Shown here: one piece after another, positions 1-7,284 of the stretch
Position numbering within the stretch: the stretch's first letter is position 1
Layout of the letters: every line of letters begins with the position of its first letter
NCBI GenBank assembly: GCA_945865645.1
Contig: CAMBEI010000013.1
Coordinates: 1-54,130 of the forward strand
Direction of reading: 5' to 3'
Source of the DNA: Chitinophaga pinensis
GTDB taxonomy: Bacteria > Bacteroidota > Bacteroidia > Chitinophagales > Chitinophagaceae
Length of the DNA: 54,130 nucleotides
Position numbers and translations under genes: made by a program
The notes under the pieces: model-generated
Database searches by the model: none
Seen by the model: only the letters and a program-made list of their open reading frames with translations
Told to the model about the DNA's origin: nothing

Positions 1-11
1 ATATAATTTTT

Positions 12-1139
12 TTGAAAAAATTTTTATCAATTATTGCTATTTATGTATTGTTAATGTTTACTTTTCAGTTACCTGCTTTTTCCCAGGGTTGTGTTAGTAT
101 AAAAAATATGCCGTGTACTAATATGTCACATTTTGAGCATGATAGCACAGCTGTTCAAAAGATAGCAAAGTGGCAAATTTTTTTGGGTTACAGATACTTT
201 AAATCATACAAACACTTTGTAGGTGATCAAGAGCAAAAGCAACGTGTTGAGTTAGGTACCGAAGTAATAAATATTTCACACTCATTTGACCTTAGTCTTT
301 ATTACGAGATATCTAGCCGCTTAGTGGCTTCTATAAATTTTCCAATACTTTTTTATAACCGATCTTCTTTATATGAGCATTACGGTAACTCAAATATTAC
401 AAACCCACAACAAAAACGTTTTAATACTAACGCAAATGGATTAGGTGATATTAGAATTGCAACAAGTTATTGGATGCTTGCTTCCAAAAAATATAAAGGA
501 AATTTTGCTTTGGGTATGGGATTAAAATTACCAACAGGCCAAGCAGAAATGCAAGATAATTTTCACAAAAGAACAGCTTCTGGCTCAGATTCTATAATCA
601 GAAAACCTGTTGACCAATCAATTCAATTAGGAGATGCTGGGTTTGGGTTTAGTGTTGAAACACAGGGGTATCAATTTTTATTTAAAAACGCTACCCTTTA
701 TTATAATGGATTTTATTTATTTAATCCACGCAATGTTAATAACACTTTAACTAGAGGAACATTAACAGGCTCTGATCCGCTGATTGCCTATCATTCTGTT
801 CCTGATCAATTTTCTGTTAGACTAGGTATAAATTATAGTTTGCTACCAAAAAAGAATTTAAAATTAAGTTTGGGTGGCCGATTTGAAGGAGTTCCATCAC
901 ATGATGCAATTGGTAAAAGCAATGGGTTTCGTAGGCCAGGATATATTGTTTCTATAGAACCAGGGTTGGCTTTAAATAAAAATAATTGGACATTTCAATG
1001 TAGTGTTCCTTTTGCAATTTATCGCAATAGAACAAGAAGTATTTATGACTTGGCAGACCCAACGGGACAACGTCATGGCGATGCAGCTTTTGCTGACTAT
1101 TTAATTAATATCGGAATTAGTTATAGTTTGGGAAAATAA
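12..1139 (+). CDS. Outer-membrane beta-barrel-like secreted protein, unknown function
   Basis: The 375-residue product starts with TTG and has a clear signal peptide: MKK, a hydrophobic run, then a probable cut after AFSQ near residue 25. The mature part alternates polar and hydrophobic residues, is rich in Tyr, Gly and Asn, and ends with the aromatic pattern ISYSLGK. This is what outer-membrane beta-barrels look like. Stretches such as GLGDIRIATSYW and GMGLKLPTGQ resemble transporter/'MetA-pathway' type barrel proteins of Bacteroidota, which have no firm substrate. A short Cys-containing segment (CVSIKNMPC) follows the signal peptide. No ATG fits the signal peptide better than this TTG, but the left window edge is only 11 bases away, so upstream context is unseen. 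The next gene is convergent. Confidence 0.7.
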   Translation: MKKFLSIIAIYVLLMFTFQLPAFSQGCVSIKNMPCTNMSHFEHDSTAVQKIAKWQIFLGYRYFKSYKHFVGDQEQKQRVELGTEVINISHSFDLSLYYEISSRLVASINFPILFYNRSSLYEHYGNSNITNPQQKRFNTNANGLGDIRIATSYWMLASKKYKGNFALGMGLKLPTGQAEMQDNFHKRTASGSDSIIRKPVDQSIQLGDAGFGFSVETQGYQFLFKNATLYYNGFYLFNPRNVNNTLTRGTLTGSDPLIAYHSVPDQFSVRLGINYSLLPKKNLKLSLGGRFEGVPSHDAIGKSNGFRRPGYIVSIEPGLALNKNNWTFQCSVPFAIYRNRTRSIYDLADPTGQRHGDAAFADYLINIGISYSLGK

Positions 1140-1147
1140 CTTTAAAA

Positions 1148-2296
1148 TTATACTTTCATTAATCTGTTTACCGCCTCATTTAGCGTGCTTTCTTTTTTAG
1201 AAAAGCAAAAACGTAAAACTTTATTGTCTTCCCCTTTTTTATAAAAAGCAGAAGCAGGTATGGTAGCTACTCCATATTCTTTTGTAAGGCGAATGGCAAA
1301 ATCTTTTTCGCTTTCATCAGTAATATCATCGTAGCTATATAATTGAAAATAACTGCCATAAGATGGTAGTGGTTTAAATTTTGTTTGCTGCATTCCCTTT
1401 TTTAAGTAATCTCTTTTTTGCTGCAGAAAAAAACCAAGATCTAAATAATTATTCTTTTGCTGTAAAAATTCCGCCAACGCGAACTGTACTGGACTGTTAC
1501 AGGTAAAACAATTAAACTGGTGCACTTTTCTAAATTCTTTCATCAATGCAGGTGGTGCAACACAGTAACCCAGTTTCCAGCCGGTGCAGTGGTAAACTTT
1601 ACCAAACGAAAAACAAACAAAACTTCTTTCATACAAAGTCGGATAGCGCAACATGCTTTCATGTTTTTTACTATCAAAAATTAAGTGCTCATATACTTCA
1701 TCACTTAAAATAAAAATACCCGTGCCTTTAAGCAGGTTTTGTAATTGCACAATATCATCTGCATTTAATAAAGCGCCCGTTGGATTGTGCGGCGTATTAA
1801 GCATGATGAGTTTTGTTTTGGGAGTAACTTTCTGTTTTACTATCTCCCAATCAATTTTATAATCAGGATAAACTAGCGAAATTAAAACCGGTACCGCGCC
1901 GTTAATTTCAATATTAGGAATATAACTATCGTAAGCCGGTTCAAAAACAATTACTTCATCTCCAGGTTGCAGTATGGTAGTAAGTGCAGTATAAATAGCA
2001 TAAGTGCCGCCAGGGGTAATCGTAATTTCTGTATCTACATTTATATTTGTTGCGTACAGATCTTTAATTTTTTCTGCTAGCCGCTCTCTTAACAAAGGCA
2101 GGCCGTTCATATGTACATATTGATTATGGCCACCCTGCATAGCTTTATTAACCAGAGCAATCAGTGCTTCATTCATTGGGTAATCCGGAAACCCCTGACC
2201 CAGATTTATAGCATTATGCTCATTGGCTAGTGCACTCATTACGGTAAAAATGGTGGTGCCTACATGCGGCAGTTTACTTTGTATACTTGGTGTCAA
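1148..2296 (-). CDS. Methionine/kynurenine-type aminotransferase (PLP, class I/II)
   Basis: This is a 382-residue fold-type I PLP enzyme. Visible landmarks are the N-terminal NLGQGFPDYP (residues 31-40), TPGGTYAIYT (94-103), NTPHNPTG (167-174), SDEVYEHL (198-205) and the cofactor lysine in FSFGKVYHCTGWKLGY, K233. This motif set matches the YbdL/KAT-III group, which transaminates methionine, its keto analogue 2-keto-4-methylthiobutyrate, glutamine or kynurenine. It is the last gene of a minus-strand run after kdsD and manC, 23 bases from manC, so it is probably co-transcribed although its role is unrelated to sugar metabolism. An omega-amidase-like nitrilase, the usual partner of glutamine-dependent transaminases, lies elsewhere at 36312-37112. 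The family is confident; the substrate is inferred. Confidence 0.88.
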   Translation of the reverse strand: MTPSIQSKLPHVGTTIFTVMSALANEHNAINLGQGFPDYPMNEALIALVNKAMQGGHNQYVHMNGLPLLRERLAEKIKDLYATNINVDTEITITPGGTYAIYTALTTILQPGDEVIVFEPAYDSYIPNIEINGAVPVLISLVYPDYKIDWEIVKQKVTPKTKLIMLNTPHNPTGALLNADDIVQLQNLLKGTGIFILSDEVYEHLIFDSKKHESMLRYPTLYERSFVCFSFGKVYHCTGWKLGYCVAPPALMKEFRKVHQFNCFTCNSPVQFALAEFLQQKNNYLDLGFFLQQKRDYLKKGMQQTKFKPLPSYGSYFQLYSYDDITDESEKDFAIRLTKEYGVATIPASAFYKKGEDNKVLRFCFSKKESTLNEAVNRLMKV

Positions 2297-2319
2297 TGGC
2301 AGGTAATATTAAATCTGCT

Positions 2320-3402
2320 TTACAAATACTTATCCCCTTTATTTCGCTTTATTTCGGCAACATACTCCTTAATTTCTTGCTCTTTATCTTTTTTGCAAAT
2401 TAATAAAACGTCTTTGGTATCCACAATCACAAAATCATCAAGGCCTTGCAAAACAACTAGTTTATTATTATCAACATGAACCATATTGTTGGTGGCATCA
2501 ATAACCATTACCTGGTTGCCCACAACCGCATTATCTAAATAGTCTTTTTCTAAATTATCATAAGTGCTTGTCCAGGTACCTAAGTCGCTCCAACCAAAAG
2601 AAGAGGGAATGATATATACATTATCGGCCTTTTCCATTATGCCATAATCAATAGATAAATTTATACACAGCGGATAAATTCGCTCCGTTGCCTCTTTTTC
2701 TTTTTTTGTATTAAAATTATTTTTTTCAACTTCAAACACTTCGGCCAACTCTGGTAAATATTTTTCAAATGCCTTAATTATATTTTTTACCTGCCAAATA
2801 AAAATACCAGCGTTCCATAAGAAATCGCCACTGGACATAAATGTTTTCGCCAGTTGTTTATCAGGTTTTTCGGTAAAGGTTTTTACTTTAAATACATTTT
2901 CACTTACAGCTAATTGGTCATATTGAATATAACCATAGCCCGTATTAGGGTACGTAGGTTTTATACCTAGCGTAACCAATCCTTTAATATTAGCGGTAAA
3001 CAATAATGCATCTTGACATACTTTTTCAAAAACCTCTTCATCAGAAATGATATGATCGGCAGGCGCACAAATTAAATTAGCTTGTGCATTAAGCTTATGT
3101 AGTTTGTATGAAATATAAGCAACACAAGGCGCTGTATTTTTTCGAGATGGCTCACATAAAATGTTTTCAACAGGTAGTTCGGGAATTTGCTTGGCAACAA
3201 TACCCTTATACTGCTCAAAAGTAATTATGTATATATTTTGTAAGGGAATAAATTTTGTAAAACGATCAAAAGTTGTCTGTATTAACGTTCTTCCAGTGTT
3301 TAGTATATCCAAAAATTGCTTTGGGTATTCGGTTCTACTGATTGGCCAAAATCTGCTTCCAATACCTCCCGCCATTATAGCAACGTAATTATTTTTATTC
3401 AT
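2320..3402 (-). CDS. manC: Mannose-1-phosphate guanylyltransferase (GDP-mannose synthesis)
   Basis: The 360-residue protein opens with the nucleotidyltransferase signature AGGIGSRFWPIS followed by TEYPKQFL (residues 11-30), which binds GTP and the sugar phosphate. It also has FTEKPD near residue 177 and FLWNAGIF near 193, both typical of GDP-mannose pyrophosphorylases. It forms GDP-mannose from mannose 1-phosphate and GTP in the cytoplasm for polysaccharide and glycan synthesis. The length fits the single-domain form without the fused isomerase domain seen in many ManC proteins. A separate cupin isomerase-like gene exists at 34031-34561. It follows kdsD by 7 bases, so the two are co-transcribed, and it precedes the aminotransferase. 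Confidence 0.92.
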   Translation of the reverse strand: MNKNNYVAIMAGGIGSRFWPISRTEYPKQFLDILNTGRTLIQTTFDRFTKFIPLQNIYIITFEQYKGIVAKQIPELPVENILCEPSRKNTAPCVAYISYKLHKLNAQANLICAPADHIISDEEVFEKVCQDALLFTANIKGLVTLGIKPTYPNTGYGYIQYDQLAVSENVFKVKTFTEKPDKQLAKTFMSSGDFLWNAGIFIWQVKNIIKAFEKYLPELAEVFEVEKNNFNTKKEKEATERIYPLCINLSIDYGIMEKADNVYIIPSSFGWSDLGTWTSTYDNLEKDYLDNAVVGNQVMVIDATNNMVHVDNNKLVVLQGLDDFVIVDTKDVLLICKKDKEQEIKEYVAEIKRNKGDKYL

Positions 3403-3409
3403 GTTATAA

Positions 3410-4375
3410 TTATATTATGCCTTCTTTTACAAGATCATGTAAATGAATAATACCCGCATAAATTTCGTTTTTTTCAACAACCAGCTGACTAATATTATAC
3501 TTTTTCATTTCTTCTAGCGCATTTGCAGCTAGCGCATCCCAAGCGATTGTTTTAGGATGATTGCTCATAATATCTTTTGCCTGCAGATTTTCAAAAGTTG
3601 TAGTTTTTTCCAACATCCTCCTTAAATCACCATCTGTAATAATACCCAAAATATTTTCAAATTCATTTACCACAACAGCCGCCCCTAATCTCTTTTCTGT
3701 CATTTCAATAATCACTTCTTTTATGGTTGCCAAAGGCAATACTTTTGGTTTAGCATGCTGTAGCACTAATTCCTCTACCCTTAAATATAATTGTTTGCCA
3801 AGTGTCCCGCCGGGATGATATTTTGCAAAATCATCGCTTTTAAATCCCTTTATTTCCATTAAACAAACAGCGAGCGCGTCGCCCATTACCATTTGTGCCG
3901 TAGTGCTGCTAGTGGGTGCTAAATTAATAGGACAAGCTTCTAATTCAACCGTGGTAATTAAAACAATATCGCTGTGTTTTGCTAAATAAGATTGCGTATT
4001 ACCAACCATGCCAATTAATGTGTTTCCAAAATTTTTTATCAAAGGCGCTAGTGCTTTTATCTCGGCGCTATTGCCACTTTTGCTAATCAATAGTACAATA
4101 TCATTTGATTGTATCACCCCTAAATCACCATGAATGGCATCGGCGGCATGCATAAATACCGATGGGGTACCGGTACTATTTAAAGTCGCAACCATTTTTT
4201 GAGCAATTATAGCCGTTTTGCCTACCCCGCTTATTATCAACCTTCCCTTATTTCTAGCAATTAATTCAACCGCTTTTACAAAATCAGTATTAATAAATGC
4301 CTTTAAACCGCTTATTGAGTTAGCTTCTAACTCAATAGTACGTATAGCAACAGATATAATGGAAGAGGTGTTCAT
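3410..4375 (-). CDS. kdsD: Arabinose-5-phosphate isomerase, SIS + twin CBS (KpsF/GutQ family)
   Basis: The 321-residue product has an N-terminal SIS sugar-isomerase domain (about residues 35-170; IISGVGKTAIIAQKM, LLISKSGNSAEI, SSTTAQMVMGDALA) and a C-terminal CBS pair (about 200-320; LGIITDGDLRRML, AGIIHLHDL). This is the KdsD/KpsF architecture that converts ribulose 5-phosphate to arabinose 5-phosphate, the first step toward Kdo for lipopolysaccharide. It is the first gene of the kdsD-manC-aminotransferase operon. A textbook promoter ends only 11 bases upstream of the ATG, so the leader should be very short. An inverted repeat overlaps that promoter (see 4392-4435). Confidence 0.93.
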   Translation of the reverse strand: MNTSSIISVAIRTIELEANSISGLKAFINTDFVKAVELIARNKGRLIISGVGKTAIIAQKMVATLNSTGTPSVFMHAADAIHGDLGVIQSNDIVLLISKSGNSAEIKALAPLIKNFGNTLIGMVGNTQSYLAKHSDIVLITTVELEACPINLAPTSSTTAQMVMGDALAVCLMEIKGFKSDDFAKYHPGGTLGKQLYLRVEELVLQHAKPKVLPLATIKEVIIEMTEKRLGAAVVVNEFENILGIITDGDLRRMLEKTTTFENLQAKDIMSNHPKTIAWDALAANALEEMKKYNISQLVVEKNEIYAGIIHLHDLVKEGII

Positions 4376-4386
4376 TAATAATTTCG

Positions 4387-4416
4387 CAAACCTACTTCAA
4401 ATCATTCATAATGCAA
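4387..4416 (-). promoter_or_regulatory. Bacteroidota promoter for kdsD operon
   Basis: On the minus strand TTG (4416-4414) is followed by exactly 19 bases and then TAGGTTTG (4394-4387). This matches the phylum's TTG-N19-TAnnTTTG promoter perfectly. The predicted transcript starts about 5 bases before the kdsD ATG. Confidence 0.7.
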
Positions 4417-4435
4417 AGAACAGCATTTGAAGTAG
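4392..4435. promoter_or_regulatory. 11-bp inverted repeat overlapping kdsD promoter (possible operator)
   Basis: The arms CTACTTCAAAT (4392-4402) and ATTTGAAGTAG (4425-4435) are perfect reverse complements, about three helical turns apart centre to centre. One arm covers the start of the -7 box and the other lies just beyond the -33 box. That placement suits a repressor dimer or a looped pair of sites. The regulator is not known. Confidence 0.5.
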
Positions 4436-4639
4436 TATAACTAAAAAATTAGACGCTTTTTTCTAAAATGGCTTTGCGAGTTAAACTATTTTAATTATCT
4501 TAAACGATTGAATAAACAATATACTTAAAGTTTTTGATTTAGATAGGGTTTGATTTTGATAAGGCTTTCGATTAACTTCGCTACCCTTAAAAAACTAGTT
4601 ATCTAGATAAATGTTACAAATCTACCGAAAGGTAAAATT

Positions 4640-6904
4640 ATGACGAAGAAAAAATCGGATACAAAAGAAGAAAAAATTAACCACCCTATAAAGGCTATAT
4701 TAAAAAATCAAGGTAATTTAAGCGAACAGCTTTTAAATCAGTTTGGCTTTAATGGTTTTAAGGACCCTCAAGAAGAAATTATTAAAAACTTACTAAGCGG
4801 AAATGACACTTTTGTTATTATGCCAACGGGTGGGGGCAAAAGTTTGTGTTATCAGCTTCCCGCAATAATTAGCGAAGGGGTGGCAATCATTGTATCGCCA
4901 TTAATTGCTTTAATGAAAAACCAAGTTGATTTAGTGCGCAGCTATAGTAGCAAAGATGATGTGGCCCATTTTTTAAACAGCACTTTAAATAAAAGTCAAC
5001 AAAAAATAGTAAAAGATGATCTAATTAGTGGCAAAACTAAGATGCTTTATGTGGCGCCGGAAACACTTACAAAGGAAGAAAACGTTGCTTTTTTTAAGCA
5101 ATTAAACGTTTCTTTTTTTGCCGTAGATGAGGCGCACTGTATTTCTGAATGGGGCCACGATTTTAGGCCAGAGTATAGAAGACTAAGAGAGGTGATGGAT
5201 TTAATTGACATTACCGTGCCCGTGATTGCATTAACTGCCACAGCCACACCAAAAGTACAAAGTGATATTATTAAAAATTTAGGCCTTCGTAAACCAAAAA
5301 TATTTATATCTTCTTTTAACCGACCTAATTTATATTACGAAATTCAGCCTAAAATAAATCTAGATCAAACCAATAAAAGTATTGTTCGTTTTATTCAACT
5401 ACACAAGAATAAAAGTGGTATTATTTATACCCTTAACCGAAAAACAACAGAAGATCTTGCTAAAATGTTAATAGCAAACGGAATTAAAGCCGTTGCTTAT
5501 CATGCTGGTTTAGATAGTAAACTAAGATCTGCCAGACAAGATCAGTTTTTAAATGAAGATGTAGATGTAATTGTTGCCACTATTGCTTTTGGTATGGGTA
5601 TTGATAAGCCCGATGTTCGTTTTGTGATTCATTATAATATTCCAAAATCAATCGAAAATTATTATCAGGAAACTGGCCGTGGTGGTAGAGATGGCTTAGA
5701 AGGAAAGTGCGTTTTATACTACTCGCATAAAGACGTTGCTAAACTTGAGCACTTAATGAAAGATAAGCCGCTTAGCGAAAGAGAGGTGGGCGCACAATTA
5801 ATAAACGAAACGGTGGCTTATGCCGAGAGTAGTGTGTGTCGCCGTAAAACATTATTACATTATTTTGGAGAATATTACGATGATAAAAAAAGTTGTGGGC
5901 ATTGCGATAATTGTTTACAACCAAAAGAAAAAGTAGAGGCTAAAGATGAAGCCGCTATTGTATTAAAAATAATTAAAGCACTGGGAGAACAATTTCCTGT
6001 TGAATACACACTACTTATTCTGGCTGGTAGAGCAACGCCTCAGGTAAAAATGTATAGGCACGACGAATTGGATGTATTCGCCAGCGGAAACGACAAGGAT
6101 AATCATTTTTGGAACAGCTTAATACGTCAAATGTTATTGGCCGAATTAATTGAAAAAGATATTGTAGAGTATGGTCTTTTAAAAATTACTAAGGCCGGAA
6201 CTGCTTTTTTAAAGAAGCCAAATTCATTTAAAATTGTGATGAACAATTTATTTGAGGAGGCGAATGCTGATGATGAAGAAAGTGAACAAGTTGTTGCGGA
6301 AATAGCAGGCGTCAACGAACAGTTAATGTTATTATTAAAAGAATTGCGGAAAAAAGTTGCCAAGGAAAAAAAACTACCTCCTTTTGTAATTTTTTTAGAA
6401 AACAGTTTGGAAGATATGGCTACCATGTTTCCTACAAATATGGATGAATTAGAAAAAATTAGCGGCGTAAGTAAGGGTAAAGCTATAAGATATGGTAAAC
6501 CATTTATTGATGTAATTACAAAATATGTAGCAGAAAATAATTTGGTGCGGCCCGATGATTTTGTTATGAAGACTGTTGCAAATAGAAATAATAATAAAAT
6601 TTTTATTATTCAAAATATAGATAAAAAAATACCGCTTGAAACTGTGGCAAAAACTCGAGACTTGCCAATTGATGAACTTTTAGAAGAGATGGAAACCATT
6701 GTTGCTAGTGGCACCAAGTTGAACCTGGATTATGCCATTAATGAAATGGTAGATGAATACGAACAAGAGGAAATTATGGAATATTTTAAAAATTGCGAAA
6801 GTTCTTCATTGCAAATAGCACAGGAAGAGCTTGCTGATAGTAATTTTAGTTGGGAGCAATTAAAACTTATGCGCATTAAGTTTTTATGTGAATATGGTAA
6901 TTAG
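4640..6904 (+). CDS. recQ: ATP-dependent DNA helicase RecQ
   Basis: The 754-residue superfamily 2 helicase has Walker A at residues 62-69 (PTGGGKSL), a DEAH box near 163, TATATP, AYHAGL, and the GRGGRDG motif VI. A zinc-binding Cys cluster of the RecQ-C-terminal region follows near 399-427 (VCRRK through SCGHCDNC), and an HRDC domain lies at about 558-630. The last 120 residues form a helical helix-turn-helix-like tail that is common in Bacteroidota RecQ. It unwinds DNA 3'-5' at recombination and replication intermediates. The N-terminus is Lys-rich. It is monocistronic and followed by tRNA-Phe. A second helicase in this window (21151-23607) carries the same kind of HRDC plus helix-turn-helix tail. 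Confidence 0.95.
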   Translation: MTKKKSDTKEEKINHPIKAILKNQGNLSEQLLNQFGFNGFKDPQEEIIKNLLSGNDTFVIMPTGGGKSLCYQLPAIISEGVAIIVSPLIALMKNQVDLVRSYSSKDDVAHFLNSTLNKSQQKIVKDDLISGKTKMLYVAPETLTKEENVAFFKQLNVSFFAVDEAHCISEWGHDFRPEYRRLREVMDLIDITVPVIALTATATPKVQSDIIKNLGLRKPKIFISSFNRPNLYYEIQPKINLDQTNKSIVRFIQLHKNKSGIIYTLNRKTTEDLAKMLIANGIKAVAYHAGLDSKLRSARQDQFLNEDVDVIVATIAFGMGIDKPDVRFVIHYNIPKSIENYYQETGRGGRDGLEGKCVLYYSHKDVAKLEHLMKDKPLSEREVGAQLINETVAYAESSVCRRKTLLHYFGEYYDDKKSCGHCDNCLQPKEKVEAKDEAAIVLKIIKALGEQFPVEYTLLILAGRATPQVKMYRHDELDVFASGNDKDNHFWNSLIRQMLLAELIEKDIVEYGLLKITKAGTAFLKKPNSFKIVMNNLFEEANADDEESEQVVAEIAGVNEQLMLLLKELRKKVAKEKKLPPFVIFLENSLEDMATMFPTNMDELEKISGVSKGKAIRYGKPFIDVITKYVAENNLVRPDDFVMKTVANRNNNKIFIIQNIDKKIPLETVAKTRDLPIDELLEEMETIVASGTKLNLDYAINEMVDEYEQEEIMEYFKNCESSSLQIAQEELADSNFSWEQLKLMRIKFLCEYGN

Positions 6905-7013
6905 TAAGCAACTATCAGCCTTATTTGATTTATTTAAAAATCCCAAAACGTAGCTAGTTAAAACAGAATAATAATTTTATAGCGCTTTAATTTTTTCAAG
7001 TAGGTATTTTCCT

Positions 7014-7021
7014 TATTTTTG
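7014..7021 (+). promoter_or_regulatory. -7 promoter element for tRNA-Phe
   Basis: TATTTTTG matches TAnnTTTG and lies about 50 bases before the mature tRNA 5' end. There is no TTG at the ideal -33 distance, so the call rests on the -7 box and its position. Confidence 0.45.
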
Positions 7022-7072
7022 CTGCCCAATTCGAATTTTAGCAATTCTTGTTAAAACTTCAAAATTGTAGGA

Positions 7073-7145
7073 GGTGCGGTAGCTCAGTTGGTAGAGCAAA
7101 GGACTGAAAATCCTTGTGTCGGCGGTTCAATCCCGCCCCACACCA
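7073..7145 (+). tRNA. tRNA-Phe (anticodon GAA)
   Basis: A full cloverleaf folds by eye. The acceptor stem is GGTGCGG/CCACACC, the D arm GCTC-AGTTGGTA-GAGC, the anticodon arm AAGGA-CTGAAAA-TCCTT with anticodon GAA, the variable loop GTGTC, the T arm GGCGG-TTCAATC-CCGCC, and the discriminator A. The 3' CCA is not encoded. One acceptor pair, C7077 with A7140 (C5-A68), is mismatched; the other six pair normally. Its own promoter element and terminator suggest an independent transcript. Confidence 0.95.
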
Positions 7146-7151
7146 CTTTTA

Positions 7152-7193
7152 AGGGCTTATAATCAACTAAATTACTGATTATCAGCCTTTTTT
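7152..7193 (+). terminator. Rho-independent terminator after tRNA-Phe
   Basis: GGCTTATAATCA (7154-7165) pairs with TGATTATCAGCC (7176-7187), with one internal mismatch, and is followed by six T. It sits seven bases after the tRNA. Confidence 0.8.
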
Positions 7194-7284
7194 GTTTGCA
7201 AAATAATTCAAATAAGTGTAGTAAAATGCACCTTTTTGGAGCACTTCCGATAAGATAATCGGGGCAGGCGGTTAATAATATTCA

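Noticed and set aside
7247..7262. CCGAT/ATCGG hairpin as terminator of the kinase-aminotransferase gene
   Set aside because: It has only five pairs and no T-run on the minus strand.
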